Below, piece after piece: positions 20,527 to 32,466 of a stretch of 64,000 bases of DNA (position 1 is the stretch's first letter; each line of letters begins with the position of its first letter). The translations under genes were made by a program, and so were the position numbers. This DNA is from Favolaschia claudopus. Its lineage: Eukaryota; Basidiomycota; Agaricomycetes; Agaricales; Mycenaceae. The stretch lies in assembly GCA_037176885.1 (NCBI GenBank), contig JAWWNJ010000067.1:1116001-1180000 (forward strand), given 5' to 3'. The notes under the pieces are model-generated. The model saw only the letters and a program-made list of their open reading frames with translations. It was not told the DNA's origin and searched no databases.

Positions 20527-21593
20527 GTTTGGGAAGTGTGCTGAAGTGTGGCAAGACGCAGTATGTGTGACAACGTGACGATCATCAACAAATATTTGCT
20601 CCATCATGATGTGAATCAGGATTCTCTTCTCTCAACCTTCACGGTCACCTCAAAATATTACCGGTGACGATCCATTCACATTGTGCGGGTTGCATATCTC
20701 TGAATAACTCCACGGTATTATCTCTACGCGTGCTCCGTCTTCGCGGCGGTCGTACCAGCGGAACACCCTATCATATGGATTCAACAACGCCTCCTCATGT
20801 GTTCAACAAAAGTCGACACTGAGGTGGAGCATCTGTCCAAAAAATTGTTCATCTTCTTCAAGTTTCTATCGATACTCTGCCCTACCTCTGAATAAGTATG
20901 GTAAGATATCTATCTGCGGCTCGTTGGCCGTTCGCTCATTAGTACATGTACCCATGCAAAACGGCGCCGGGCATGCTCCCCGTGAAAGATCGACCCGCGG
21001 TGGCTTCGAAGCTCAACCGTAACGGCGACAATCACCCGTGAGCGCTTCCCGGGACTTCTCTCGGCTGGATTTACCTCCCATCGTGCATGCGTCGCCTCAC
21101 TTATCCTTGGAATTAATTATTCTTGGCCTAGCGACGCCCACATTGTACTGTCTCAACGGAAAAGGTGCCGAGCAAGATGTCCTTCGTCTTTCTCAACTGC
21201 AAGGGAAGAGTTCGGAGAGTTCAAAGGTTGAATTTTGCCTCTGCGCACAGAGCATGACGCACTGAGGCACCGACAACCTCCGACGACCGCACCGTGCTTT
21301 CCGGTTTAAAAATAGCTAAAGAAAATGACGCGCATTGGTCGGGATGTATGCCTCTGAACTCGTGACGAGGACGCCGTGTGTGGACCTGATTGACGTCATG
21401 GATACCGTTCTTTCTTCCTTTTTTGGGACGTATGCATGATTCTTTATCTTATGATCCGAATCGTTTACGGTCCGCAGCTCCAGCCAGCTCCAACCCAATG
21501 TGGTACGCGCTCGCGCGGGGTCGCGATTCGTCGGGAAGCGATCACGTTGCAGCAAGTTATTTTCGTCATCGAGCCTCGGTGCCGTTTGGAAGG
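20527..21593. other. Intergenic region upstream of the thaumatin-like gene
   Basis: No gene supported. GC content rises towards the promoter. Confidence 0.5.
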
Positions 21594-21600
21594 TATAAAA
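21594..21600 (+). promoter_or_regulatory. TATA box of the thaumatin-like gene
   Basis: GGTATAAAAGG lies about 70 bp before the ATG at 21668 and about 14 bp before an upstream in-frame ATG (21608), favouring the downstream start. Confidence 0.6.
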
Positions 21601-21667
21601 GGTTTGAATGAAGGGCTTGAAGCTTATCGCAGTTGCCTTCCCCCCTCAGTTCTATCCCTTGTTCACC

Positions 21668-22659
21668 ATGAAGTACTCTGTTGCCGCTGCCTCCTTGGCT
21701 ATGGCCTCCACCGCCGCTGCTCGCAGCATCGCGGTCTACAACGCTTGCCCGTTCACCATCTGGCCCGCGCTCTTCACTTCTGCCGGCGGACGCCCGTCCC
21801 AGCCCACTGGCTGGCAAGCCAACTCCTTCACCAAGGTGACCTTCGACGTCGCCAGCGACTGGGACGGCCGTGTCTGGGGTCGTCGCAACTGCGACTTCTC
21901 TAGCAACCCCGGTCCCAACTCCTGCCTTGACGGAGGCTGCAACGGTGGACTGGTAAGTATTCTCCCTTTCTCTCTCCAAATACAAAGACTGACTATCAAT
22001 CGATATTTACAGCTTTGCGATGTCAACACCGGCACTGGAGTCCCTCCCGCCACTCTCGCTGAGTTCAACTTCAACGACGCCAACAACGACTGGTACGATG
22101 TCTCCCTCGTTGACGGGTACAACCTGCCGTGAGTCTGTTGCTTGATCCATCCTTCTTTCAATAAACTCAATTCTCCTCATTTAGCATGCGTATCGACAAC
22201 TCCGGTGGATGCCACACTGCCTCCTGCCCCGTCGACCTCGGCCCCAACTGTATGTTTCGCTCCGTCTTCCAGACTGAGTCTGAAAAATGATACTGAACGA
22301 CCCTTTACAGGCCCCTCCGACCAGAAGGGCCCCTTCGATTCCAACGGCTTCCCCGTTGGGTGCAAGAGCGCCTGCACCGTCGATGCCCTCGCCGGCAACA
22401 CCGTGAACAACCCCAACTGCTGCACTGGTACCCACGGCACCCAAGCAACCTGCCCCGCCTCGGGTGTGCGCAACTACTCCTACTTCAAGAACAACTGTGC
22501 GCTGCTCTGCTCTTCTTTTCACTGCTGGACTCTGACAATGTGTGTTCTTCTACAGGCCCCGACGCGTACGCCTTTGCCTACGACGAGCCCAGCGGCACCG
22601 CTCTCTGGACTTGCCCCAAGTCTGCGAATGCTGCCTGGACCATCACTTTCTGCCCTTGA
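21668..22659 (+). CDS. Secreted thaumatin-like protein (251 aa)
   Basis: Exons 21668-21952, 22013-22128, 22185-22249, 22311-22496 and 22556-22659 join in frame with introns of 56-61 nt. A signal peptide (VAAASLAMASTAAA) precedes the mature start RSIAVYNAC. The thaumatin fold is marked by NNP-type spacing, GRVWGRRNC, LVDGYNLPM and 16 cysteines, the number that forms eight disulfides in the long plant and fungal forms. An acidic cleft is suggested by the DWDGR and DVSLVDG contexts. Fungal members are wall-associated and some cut beta-1,3-glucans; whether this one is catalytic cannot be told. Codon use is biased to C-ending codons, a sign of strong expression. Confidence 0.92.
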
Positions 22660-23068
22660 AAGGATGCAAGCTGAATGGACTAATGTGACGAATTGACGAA
22701 TTGTTAAAACAATGTTGTATTTGCTTGGTCTACAGAATATACCGTTTCTTTCTGGTTCAGTTTTTGTTTTCGTCGTTGCTTTCCTGCGAGTCGTTCAAGT
22801 CTCGGGCCGATCTCCGCTGACGCCCCTTGAGCTACTCTACACACAGCTACACACTCAGAGATGGAAAAAAATAATTATACTTGAACAACGATCTATCTCA
22901 ATTTTGTGCTTCTCATGACATTAAACCTGTACTAGTATTACTATACGCACTATCTACTCGTTCGTAGCCACGGATTAGGTGCTTAGCAGATCTGCAAAAA
23001 GTCGAAGTACAAGCTGAGACATTGTTGTCCGAGACGAGATTGAAAACGTGTGACGAGGAGCTTCCCTT
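22660..23068. other. 3' flank between convergent genes
   Basis: Nothing recognised beyond the probable 3' untranslated regions of the thaumatin-like gene and the convergent SDR. Confidence 0.5.
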
Positions 23069-24424
23069 TCATAATCCGGGCGCGGTGGGGGAATCGGGGG
23101 CAAGGCATTCATTGACCGTCTCCGTAACTCTCGGGTCCACCTTTGCCAGGATACTGATCAACTCGTCCCTGAAGAAATAAATCAGAATTGGATGGGCAAA
23201 AGAGGAATAGAGATTAAGATAGAGAATCAAACCAACCATATTCTATTTTGCATCTTCTCACCCTCGACGCTGATCACGAAATCGCTAGGCTCCGTGACCT
23301 TCTGCCCATGGATGTACGCCCCTCGCAGCGACTCAGGTTGTACCTCTGTGGCATCTGCAAGCGCCGCCCAAACAAGATGCCGGCTGCCCACCTCCGTCGA
23401 GTACGCAAAGATCCAATTAGTCAAGCGATCGAAGAAGGCCAATATCCCTGTCATGGTACGCGTTAATTCTGAATGACAGAGTCCTGGATTGACGGAGTTG
23501 ACGATTATCGGTGTGGATGGCGGAAGACGAGCGGCCAGAGCTCGGACGAAGAGGATGTTGAGGACTAAATGAAAACGGGTTGTGGAAAGAGACTAAAAGA
23601 TGGACAGTAAGACTGACGTTTGGTGAGCACATATCTGAACATCATGTTCCTGAAGAAGAAGAAGAATATCAGGGCTGGTTTGGAGAATGCTAGGAGAAAG
23701 AGTAGCTGACGTTGGTGTACAGTATGCAGAGCTTCCAACGGTTGCAAGCAGTTCGGGATCTTCTTGTAGCTTCTTGTTTGGCGTGTAAAAGTAGTGCGTT
23801 TCGCTAGACACTACGACAAGTCGGGGTGAGGTTGAATATTCCCGAGCTGTCTTGAGCATTATCGGAAGAAGGCGAAGGATTACAAGCGGAGAAGAAAGAT
23901 TGCTGATTTGGAAGCTACAGCATTGTGAGATGAATACTTTTATCTGCGAATGAGGAGCACGACGAACGCAGTTTCCCAGCCATCGTTGGTAGGCTCGTAT
24001 TTATCCGCATAGACGGCGGCATTTGCAACGAGAATATCAAGCCGACCTCCGTCCTGCTCAAACTTGGTAATGAACTGGCCGACGGAGGTGAAATCCCCTA
24101 GGTCTATAATCCAGAGCTCCGCTACTGCGCATCCCGTCGCCTCGATAATTTCTGCCATGAAAAAGTCAAATCGATAAATTCAAGAATAGATCAAAGCAGG
24201 AAGTTTCCGGACATACTTTCGAGCGCCGTCTGGCCCCTGCTCTGATTTCGACAACATAAAATGAGACGGCCAGGCTGCATGGAGGCGAAATGTTTGGCTG
24301 CTTCGAAGCCGAGGCCAGTGCTTGCACCGAGTACGATTACTGTCTTCCCGGTGAGGTCCTTCTGAAGCACAGGGGGCTGCGTTGTCCATTGGTCTTGAAT
24401 AAAGGCCCAAATTCCTCGACGCAT
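23069..24424 (-). CDS. Short-chain dehydrogenase/reductase (351 aa)
   Basis: Six exons join in frame: 24217-24424, 23968-24151, 23711-23914, 23618-23649, 23237-23564 and 23069-23168. The Rossmann core shows the NAD(P)-binding loop GASTGLGF, the DL acidic pair after strand 3, LVANAA, and the catalytic YVLTK (Tyr and Lys) on the 32-nt fourth exon. The SVNPGL motif follows. Length and the C-terminal extension resemble fungal retinol-dehydrogenase-like SDRs. The start at 24424 (MRRGIWAF) suits the family; the frame is open further upstream. Substrate unknown. The NAG motif is NAA, a tolerated variant. Confidence 0.88.
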
Positions 24425-24586
24425 GATGACGAAGTGGTGGGAGAAAAGCAAGAGTGATTTCGAATTCGCGGTGGCACCGTGACGGCAGGCAATCGCCGGG
24501 GCGAGGGAAGGCTCGGAACAAATCGGAATCTCTGATCCGACGTTGAAATTCACTCGGTTGACTTCAACTTGGGTCGCCCTGAGTGC

Positions 24587-25840
24587 TTATACAGAGTTTT
24601 CGGCTAAGTAATCCTTTCTCCCGGCTACAGCTGGCTCCTTCGACCATCCTAAACCGATTCTGGCATGAATCAATGTGTTTGAAACTGCCAAAATTGCAGG
24701 AAAATTGTCTAAGGTGACACAAGTGAGATCCGACTTGAGAACTTCAACTATGCCTGTGAACAGTAGCCAGGTGCTGTCATCATATTGTTAGGGCTCAATA
24801 TTTAATTTTAAATATGTGGGAAACCACTCACGTCTGCAATGTGGCACTCTCAATCAAGATCGACAGAAACCACTGGGCTCCGTGTCAGCTGGGGCGCGTG
24901 TAGGAGTGATAGTGAAATTTACCACAAGGGTAGATTTTCCTGCCGGCGTTGTTTTAGAGGCTCTCAAGATTCGGAAGATTATGAATCCTTTACAGTATTG
25001 ATTCTGCAATTATTCAACGTGCTTTGTACGGATACTTGCCGGTGTTGTAAAGATTTGCCCTTGAAACAGGTTATCAGTCGACTCATCGAACAATTTGAAG
25101 TCAACAGGAACTACGTACAGCAAGGAAACAACGAAAGCCGTGGTCATCCAAGGTCCCGAATCCTTGTCCCAGGCCGTCCCGCGGCGGTTGGGATTCCAGT
25201 TTGACATTTTGATGTCAACAACCAAGAAACACACTGATTCGGATGGAGGGTGACATTCATACGCCGCACATTGTGATTGATTTAATATTATCACTCACCG
25301 AAAAGCACCACCAGAGCAAGCAAAGGGAATATCACTATCTTCCGAGTTTGTCCCCATATTATCCACAGGCGGTATGTCTGGGGAAGATCGTGAGGACTTG
25401 ATTTAGAACGTCAACTGAAACGCACAACAAGGGCATCCCCAAGGACGACCGCGATTGATATCAAGATTGCTTTGGCAATTTCGGAAGGCTGGGAAAGGTC
25501 GGCGTAGAATTTATCCTCGCTTTTAGCCTCGCCGAGGTGGATGAAGGCAAAGAATGCTTGATAAATAACAATAGTCCAGTGCTGCATATTTCAACGAATT
25601 ATCAGCCAGTTAGCTTTCAGGGTGAATATAATAGCTCACCACAATTGCTACCACAAAAAGAGTTGTCACCCCGACAAAGACATAGGACAGTAGATGATGT
25701 CTGGGACGTTCTCCTGCTAAGGTTCGTCTTGTAGTGAAAAAATAGATGGTTGAGGCGAAGAGAAGGCATAGTAAGCCGGAAAGAAAACTTTCGAGAATGA
25801 CAGTAATGAGGTTAGCTGGTAAAAGAGTGATGCCCTGCAT
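24587..25840 (-). CDS. Seven-helix membrane protein of Agaricomycete type (287 aa)
   Basis: Eight exons close in frame: 25640-25840, 25426-25581, 25299-25377, 25119-25233, 25040-25059, 24923-24987, 24832-24872 and 24587-24773. About seven hydrophobic segments are seen, including LITVILESFLSGLLCLLF, DALVTYRLWIIW, and WMTTAFVVSLLANLYNT. The W-x-VYR/TYRLW motif after helix 3 is typical of an expanded, uncharacterised family of basidiomycete plasma-membrane proteins. The 20-nt fifth exon uses a GC donor and AAG acceptor, so exons 5-6 are the least certain. Start chosen just after a TATA box. Function unknown; sensing has been proposed for such proteins but cannot be shown here. Confidence 0.68.
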
Positions 25841-25894
25841 CTGGGTGGGAAGAAGAGGGGAGGAAAAGAGAATTTTGGCTTGAGCACCTTGCAC

Positions 25895-25902
25895 TTATAT
25901 AT
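25895..25902 (-). promoter_or_regulatory. TATA box of the seven-helix protein gene
   Basis: ATATATAAG on the minus strand lies about 55 bp upstream of the chosen start at 25840 and touches an upstream in-frame ATG (25894), which is therefore unlikely to be used. Confidence 0.55.
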
Positions 25903-26908
25903 GTGCGCGGTGAATGCCGATCTTCTTCCATCTAACTGTCTATCAGAAAAGTGATTGACCCATTGTCGTAGGACTCCGAGTTAAGAGCCATAGTTAGCTC
26001 ACGGCTGACAGCGATCTGTTTCTTGGACTTACTAGACGCCGAGAACAGAGTTGCATGTCTTCTCCGTGATGATTTTTCGGAAGTCCGCCGCACACTCGGA
26101 CCGGGAGGCGGCAATGTCACTCATGAGCTGCTTTTCGCTTTAAATCTGGGAAATTGACAATTCAGACACTTTCTTTCTGCTCCGGAGAAAATTCGAGAAT
26201 GGAGCATGACATGGACGAACATGTAAGGCGGGGAAATCGAGTAGTGAACGCAAGTGACTTTACGCAGCTCAAGATGAACGAGTGATATATCATATCAGTG
26301 GGCGACGTGTTGCAACGTTGAAAGATAACAAATCAGCACGGCATTCGAAGGTGCAGACGCACAACAAGTGAATAACACAATGGCGAGCCTTGTTCTTGTC
26401 CAGCCTGGATGTGAACGAAAGAAGTATCAAAACTGAGAACGAGGTGTCGGTAACAGAAGGAAACAAATGAGACGAGCACGACAAGCCACATGAGAGAAAG
26501 CAGGGTGGGCCGAAAGTAACAAGTTGAACCGGACACCAAGATAGTCCATGAGATTCGCACGGATAATTTAGGGAGAGTCGAGATCCGGCGAGACGAGGGA
26601 AGGCCTGACAAGGCCTAGTGAAGCTGAGACAGATTTAGCTGAAAAAACGCAGTGAAATTCACTCACTGATAAGGAACAGGAATGAAGGAATTGGCAAATT
26701 GCGGAAAGGGTAGGAGCGGGACGGAGAAAAGAGAACCCAGAGTTGACTGTTAAATCGCTGGTCAAATTTACAGCACAGTGGTGGTTTATAGAAAGTTACC
26801 GCTAGCTTAGAGTGACATGAAAGGTAAGGATACAGTATTAATTCAGTCATACAACGGGGAACATAAAAACCAAACGAAACACAAGCAAATGCTCGTGATA
26901 ATTTGCGA
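25903..26908. other. Intergenic region, no gene seen
   Basis: Only short hydrophobic frames on the minus strand (for example 26333-26611) without splice or domain support. Confidence 0.45.
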
Positions 26909-27737
26909 CTAAGGGGCTGCGGCAGATCGAGGCGGTGGTGATGCTGAACGGAAACCACCGACACCAGCGTTGGTAAAGTCAGCGGAGTTCGACTGTATGT
27001 ACGATAACAACCTAGATAAGCAGAGAACAATAGAATGTGAGGATCGATAGACGTACGGAGATGTGAGCTCGTGGGGGTGGACCGGGAGGCTGAATGACGG
27101 GAAGATGGATATGAGTCACAGGAGGTATAAAGCGCCAGAACACCAGACGCACCGGAGCGTAAGTGTATGGTGCATCGATTGTGGGTGGTGGACCGGAGGG
27201 CTTCCAAAGGAGCCGAACCATTAAGAAAGGAGTGGATTGATTTTTGGAGACGCACCGGAGCATATTCACGTAGTCCACCACCCTGCTCCTTAACATACGG
27301 AGGAGGCGCCCAATCTGCCGCGCCGTGCGGCGGGTACTCAGATCCTGCGGGGGTAATGTGCGGCATCAATGGAGTTGACGAGCCGTATTGCATCCCGTGC
27401 GGGAACCGCGAGTACGATGAGGGTCGGACGGGCGGATTTGGAGGTATGTGAGTTGCTGTCGAGGTAGCCAGGGTTGTCGATTGCGCCGCAAGAGCTGCAA
27501 GACGCGCGCGGCGGCGTTGTGCGGCGCAGGAGACGAGGAGGAGGAATAGAATGGCTGGAGGGATTAGCGAGAACATTAGTCAAATTTGAGGAACTTGAGG
27601 ATTGACTGGCCCAAGATGAAGCCTATGATCAACTCATTGCTGCTGTGGCTGTCATTGGCGGCGAGGACATGACGAGCGCCGACGACCACAACGGTGGCGA
27701 TGAGAAGCGGAGTGGTGAAGAACGACCCACGGAGCAT
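26909..27737 (-). CDS. Single-pass PPxY/proline-rich membrane protein, paralogue A (196 aa)
   Basis: Exons 27611-27737, 27256-27554, 27153-27200, 27057-27089 and 26909-26992 join in frame. A signal peptide and short luminal stretch are followed by one membrane helix (AILFLLLVSCAAQ) and a basic stop-transfer RRRAR. The cytosolic tail carries APPPYVKE (a PPxY WW-domain ligand) and two microexon-encoded modules, PSGPPPTIDAPYTYAP and PPGPPPRAHIS. The first intron has a GC donor where both paralogues have GT. The layout resembles RCR-type adaptors of Rsp5-like ubiquitin ligases, but homology is not shown; that role is inference. Confidence 0.72.
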
Positions 27738-28023
27738 GTAGGAGAACGCAAGGAGGCGTGGGTGAGCTTTTTTTGTCTTTTTGATTGGGCCTGAGTTGCT
27801 TATCTTATCTTATCATTATGTAAATCCAACTTCAACGAAATCCAACTGCAACGCTGTTTCAACGCATTGGAATTCAAGAACTGGTACTAAGTGAAGCTTG
27901 GTCAGCCACCGCAAATAGCCCAGGAAGATGAGCACAATTTTGAGATTCCGAACTCAAAAAGTAGCGATGCGCTTTTCAACGTGGCGAAGCAAACACCAAG
28001 AATTCAATCTAAAGTCTATTTGT
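27738..28023. other. Short intergenic region
   Basis: Promoter of paralogue A and 3' flank of the acetyltransferase gene; nothing else seen. Confidence 0.4.
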
Positions 28024-29130
28024 CTAAAATTTGAAGCCGAATTCCCTGATGAGATAATCCTTCATTGGCCCCGTTTCCATGTCCACCCATTCAACATCGC
28101 GTCCTTCCTCGCTCCCTCGACCCTCGAGTCCACCTGTCGTGAATACTTTTGCCCGCTTGCCCTGACCCTCCTTCTCGGCGTACATCATAGAACGACGCGC
28201 CCCTCCGGACTCAGGAATAATCCGTGTAATGAGCCAGAACGCCGTAAACGACGCCATTTCATGCGACGCTGAGAAGTGATGGTACAGCATGTAATCTGCA
28301 ATCGGTACGGAGACGAGGAGGAAGTGGAAGAGCGGGGACCAATAACCAGGCGAATCGGCGGTGATCGGGAGAGTATGCGGTGTCCCTACCGGCGCAAAAC
28401 GACGATACAGTGTATACCCAGCGATATTGTCGATGGGAGGTGTCATATTTGGGGACAGCGGAAGATTTTCATGAATCAGGCGATAGGCCTCGAAGTCGTT
28501 CAGCCCTAAGATGGTCTCGCCTTCTGGATCCGTGGTGAGTTTTATCCTGGAGAAGAATTATATCAGAACTTGACGGTGAGTCATAAGGAAAAGGGCAAAC
28601 GGTTTGGCTAAATTTCCCGGGCCCCAGGCACCGTCGATCAGGTATCTATCGGGGCTTTCTGGCCACCCAGCGAGCAACAGCTCGTGAGTGAGTGTTCCCC
28701 ACCTCCAGCCATCAGGATGGACCCCAGGATCATTTCCAAGCGACTTGAACGTACGACCGACAAGCTCCGAGATCGTGAAGCCAAAGTAGCGAAGAAAACC
28801 AGCGAATGTGGCATTGATCGAGAAGCAAAACGCGCCCTTGCATTCGTGAACGATACGATCGTATGCGGAGGCACCAAGAGGCATGTTGGTGAATGCGCTG
28901 CTTAATTTAATCGGGGTCGACGGTCCGTTCCATTGTGCCTCTGGGACATGCAAGGCGGATGTATCCTTGGGTATCCACTCCAGGTGAGACAGGAACAAGG
29001 TGGATAGGAGCGAAAGGGATGGCCCAGAATCCAGCAGCGACGACGGCAGTCGGAGCCTTTGCAAATATGCCTCCGCCTCCGTTCTGGTGAGTTTTGCTTG
29101 GATGTATGGATCGGGAGGGTAGTTGGACAT
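28024..29130 (-). CDS. Arylamine N-acetyltransferase family protein (350 aa)
   Basis: Two exons, 28601-29130 and 28024-28546, join in frame. The catalytic triad of the NAT family is visible: Cys102 in HECKGAFCFSIN, His149 in WGTLTHELLL and Asp166 in YLIDGAWGP. The spacing fits the papain-like NAT fold, which transfers acetyl (or malonyl in some fungi) from CoA to arylamines. Fungal members detoxify aromatic amines such as benzoxazolinone products. The canonical RGGxC is KGAFC here, a departure that may alter acyl-CoA selectivity. It lies between paralogues A and B of the PPxY family, in the same orientation but unrelated. Confidence 0.85.
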
Positions 29131-30408
29131 GATGAAGGAGTCAGAGCTTCAAAGTTACCGAGATTGCAAGCTACAGCGTTAAAATAGTAATCAAAGCGTG
29201 ACTCGTTGTTATACCCATATGGCCGCCCGTTTATGCGGAGCTCCGCCGTCGCCGAGACGGTGTCGGCGACGGCTAACGAACGTTCGCCTGTTAGGGCCAT
29301 ACCGCGCGTCGTGTTTCACCAAGACAACCTGCGCGATACCGAGGAAAATGTTTAATCCAGCGAACTTGTGAGCTGAGAAGGATTCAAGTACTCTAATCGA
29401 TCATCTCAGACCACAAACCTTGAGAATTTTTTTCGCGATGCACTCACAAAAAGACGTTGAACGAGACCATTCAACAGGCTAACAATTCACCGACTTTGAA
29501 TCGATCTATTCGCTTTGATTGAACCCACAAGTTGCGGAATCTGCAAGATGTTGGGGTGTGTTTTTCCCGTTTATGCTCCTTGCAATCGGTCGTCTGTATT
29601 TTGAACATTCAACGATCACAGCACGATAGAGTACGCATTCAACGAGGCAGAATGAGATTCACGGACCGAAGTCTGGTCGTATTTCTCCACAGACTGAACT
29701 GTGAATTTATGTTAACGTTTGTGTTGCACCGCCCAGCTGCAAAACGATATTTAGTAATTTAGGATATCCCAGAGTGAAAAACGGTGGAAACATTACTGGC
29801 ACGGATCCTTGAGTGAGATTACCATCGGAAAGCCGAAGTTCAAAAGCGTCGGGGAACGAAGAAAGGGAAAGAAAGTTCTTGCAGAATGGATTACAGCTCA
29901 GGACCGAATGGAACAGGCAACCTTGTGTTATGTCTCGAGTCGATAGACCGCGAGCCCGTATCATGAGAGGCGATTGAGCTTCGTTTATTGTGATTTCTTA
30001 CCACCACCACAAGCCGGTTGTTCAAGCAGATCTTGTGGAATTCACGCTTTGACACATGATGAGCATAGAGCCAGATGGGACGAAAGCAGCCTACAACAAA
30101 GCCATGGGATCGCAGTTGAGCTGTGGTACTGTGGTAACCAGAAGAAAGGACGGGGAACGTGTCAGGCATTTATGTTCGTGAAGAAGGAAGGATAGACGCA
30201 CAGAGTAATAGTATTAACAAGACTCAAACAAGAACGGAAACGGATCCAAAGCCGAAGACGAGGTCAGAAAAATCGAGGAGATCACGGAGAGACGAAACGA
30301 AGCCGCCATCTTTGTCAGAGCAACCGTGTCGAGTTGAGAGAATAGATTCATTATACAACAGTCCAACAACAACAGTAGTCCACCGTTTACAAATCAGAAA
30401 ATTTAGCG
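29131..30408. other. Intergenic region, no gene seen
   Basis: Only short frames without support; probable promoter of the acetyltransferase at the left edge. Confidence 0.5.
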
Positions 30409-31272
30409 CTAAAGCGCAGCGGGAGATCGCGGTGGAGGTGAGGTTGGCGGGGATGCAGTGCGGAACCCGCCGACATTGTTGGTGAATCCATTGGTGAAGT
30501 CGGCGGAAGTGGACTATGGGTCGAGAAAGGAAAGAAAGAAATTAGCTCAAGTGAAATGTACAGAAAAAAATACCGACGCACGTGAATATGGGCGCGGGGA
30601 GGTGGGCCGGGAGGCTGCGCAGAGATATCAGGCAAGTAAGAGGGATAGCATACTTGGACGAATGAATGCAGAACGCACCGGAGCGTACGAATACGGTGCA
30701 TCGATGGGGGGTGGCGCACCGGAGGATGGTGGTGGGCCAGGAGGCTGTCGCCGTCGGAGAAGGCAGGCAATGAGCACACAGACGGAACGAGATACATAGC
30801 CTCAAACGCACCGGCGCATACTCCTGCTGCTGCCCAGTCCCTTCCTCCTTCACATACGGCGGTGGCGCCCAATCCGCCGCCCCTTGGGGCGGGTATTCCG
30901 AGCCTGTTGGTGCCGCAAACGGCTGCGAGGCAGAGTTGTATCGCAGGGAATGAGATGTCAGGGGAAGGGCTTGAGGTCGATATGCGTTTATCGTCGTCGT
31001 GGAAAGTGCTGCGCGACGGGCGCGCCGGCGTTGGATGCCGCACGAGAGCATGAGGAGTAGGATTATGGCTGCGGGGTCGTGAATGAGATTCACGCTGCAA
31101 GTGACTCGCTCGGAAGATTCCGGGCGGCGGACGGGAACTTGACGGACTGACCTACGACGAAGCCAATTATAGCGGTAGTGTGTCCGCTGTTGTCATCGTC
31201 GGCGAGAACGAGGCGGGCGCCGGAGAGGGCGACGCCGAGGAGGAGAAGGGCGGGGGACGCTGCGGTGAGCAT
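30409..31272 (-). CDS. Single-pass PPxY/proline-rich membrane protein, paralogue B (193 aa)
   Basis: Exons 31152-31272, 30812-31068, 30679-30744, 30582-30614 and 30409-30513 join in frame with the same intron phases as paralogue A. Signal peptide (LLLLGVALSGARLVLA), membrane helix (TAIIGFVVAIILLLML), CGIQRRRAR stop-transfer, then WAPPPYVKEE. Exon 3 is longer here (66 nt, PPGPPPSSGAPPPIDAP) and exon 4 is again 33 nt (PPGPPPRAHIH). The last exon encodes ADFTNGFTNNVGGF and a TSPPP tail. Start chosen by alignment with the paralogues; an upstream in-frame Met at 31311 exists. Likely a WW-domain ligand at an endomembrane or plasma membrane (inference). Confidence 0.72.
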
Positions 31273-32466
31273 GGTGGGTGGTGTCAGAAGCGAGGTCACG
31301 GATTGTGTCACCGTTTTCGATCGGAGTCTATCGGAGTCTGGGCCGTGATGTAATCTTATCTTATCAGGTTCAAGTTTCAGTTCAACTGGATTGAGAATTT
31401 CGTGTCGACATCGGCTTGCGAGGAGAAGACGCTGTGCATTTAATTCAGACGAGAGAATTTGGTGGCCACGGTAGGTTGGTCAAGAGTCGAAGTTTTGATT
31501 TGCTCAGGCAGTCGAGCCTGACAGCGCAGACGATGGCATCCACGCGATATACTTATATTTTAATTGCTACCAAGAGGCTTTTGGTCTGCATCCAATCCTG
31601 TACCCGTCGAATATTGTCTTCGCAAAATGAACAATAACAGCTCCTTTATAGACAATGACCACTGTTCTATCCAAGTCAAACGGATGGTTGCCATCAAGAT
31701 TTTAAAGGAAAAGAAGTTACTCAGAGCCCGGAGATCCAGCTCGTACTAGAGTGGATTTACCTACTTACATTCCGCGCACCGCGAAATCAACCTAGCCGTT
31801 TGTCTCAAAATCAAGCCAAGTCTAATAGCTCTCTCGCAAATTTATACTGTCGATCGAAAATGGCAGAATTCATGTTCAAATACGACTAGAAGGTGCAGTA
31901 CGCTTTGGGCCAGCTAGGCTTCAAGAATATACCTCTCGGCACAGAGCTGACAATGAATCGCGTGAAGATAAGGCGGCATAAAAAAGCAATCATCTCATCA
32001 TCTATACAGCGCGGCACCCGATTCGAACGGGTTGGTGCCAGCTCTCGGGCTCACTTCGCGTCCTCACACAACTCTGCGAAGTCGATTCCGTGGTTGTTTG
32101 AACTTATCAGCGGCCGCCATTTGTCTCCAACTTTGACACTAATTGATTTTGTTTCGACGTTGTACGTTTGCTCAATACCCTTGGGTTCGACCAAATCGAG
32201 TCAGCATCGATTCCGAAGGACCGCCTCGCTGCCGCGTTCCATTCCTTCCTTGTCTTCGTGTCAGCAGGGATTGGGTTGTGGGCAGTTTGCTATTTCAGTG
32301 TGAGACGGATCGAGATCTAAGCAGAAAGAGGCAGCCGCTGCCTCAGGCTTATGGCTCACTCACCCCCGTCGAGCGAACACTTGTCCGGGTAACACCCACC
32401 AATATTTCGCTCTGTATTATAGATTTCAGCGAATAGTACTGTACAAAACGTGTTATCCAGCCCACG
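31273..32466. other. Intergenic region, no gene seen
   Basis: AT-rich spacer. A T-arm-like hairpin at about 32010-32035 has no matching acceptor stem. Confidence 0.5.

Noticed and set aside
32005..32060. T-arm-like hairpin on the minus strand (ACCCG-TTCGAAT-CGGGT)
   Set aside because: No acceptor stem complement GCGCGGC upstream and no D or anticodon arm.
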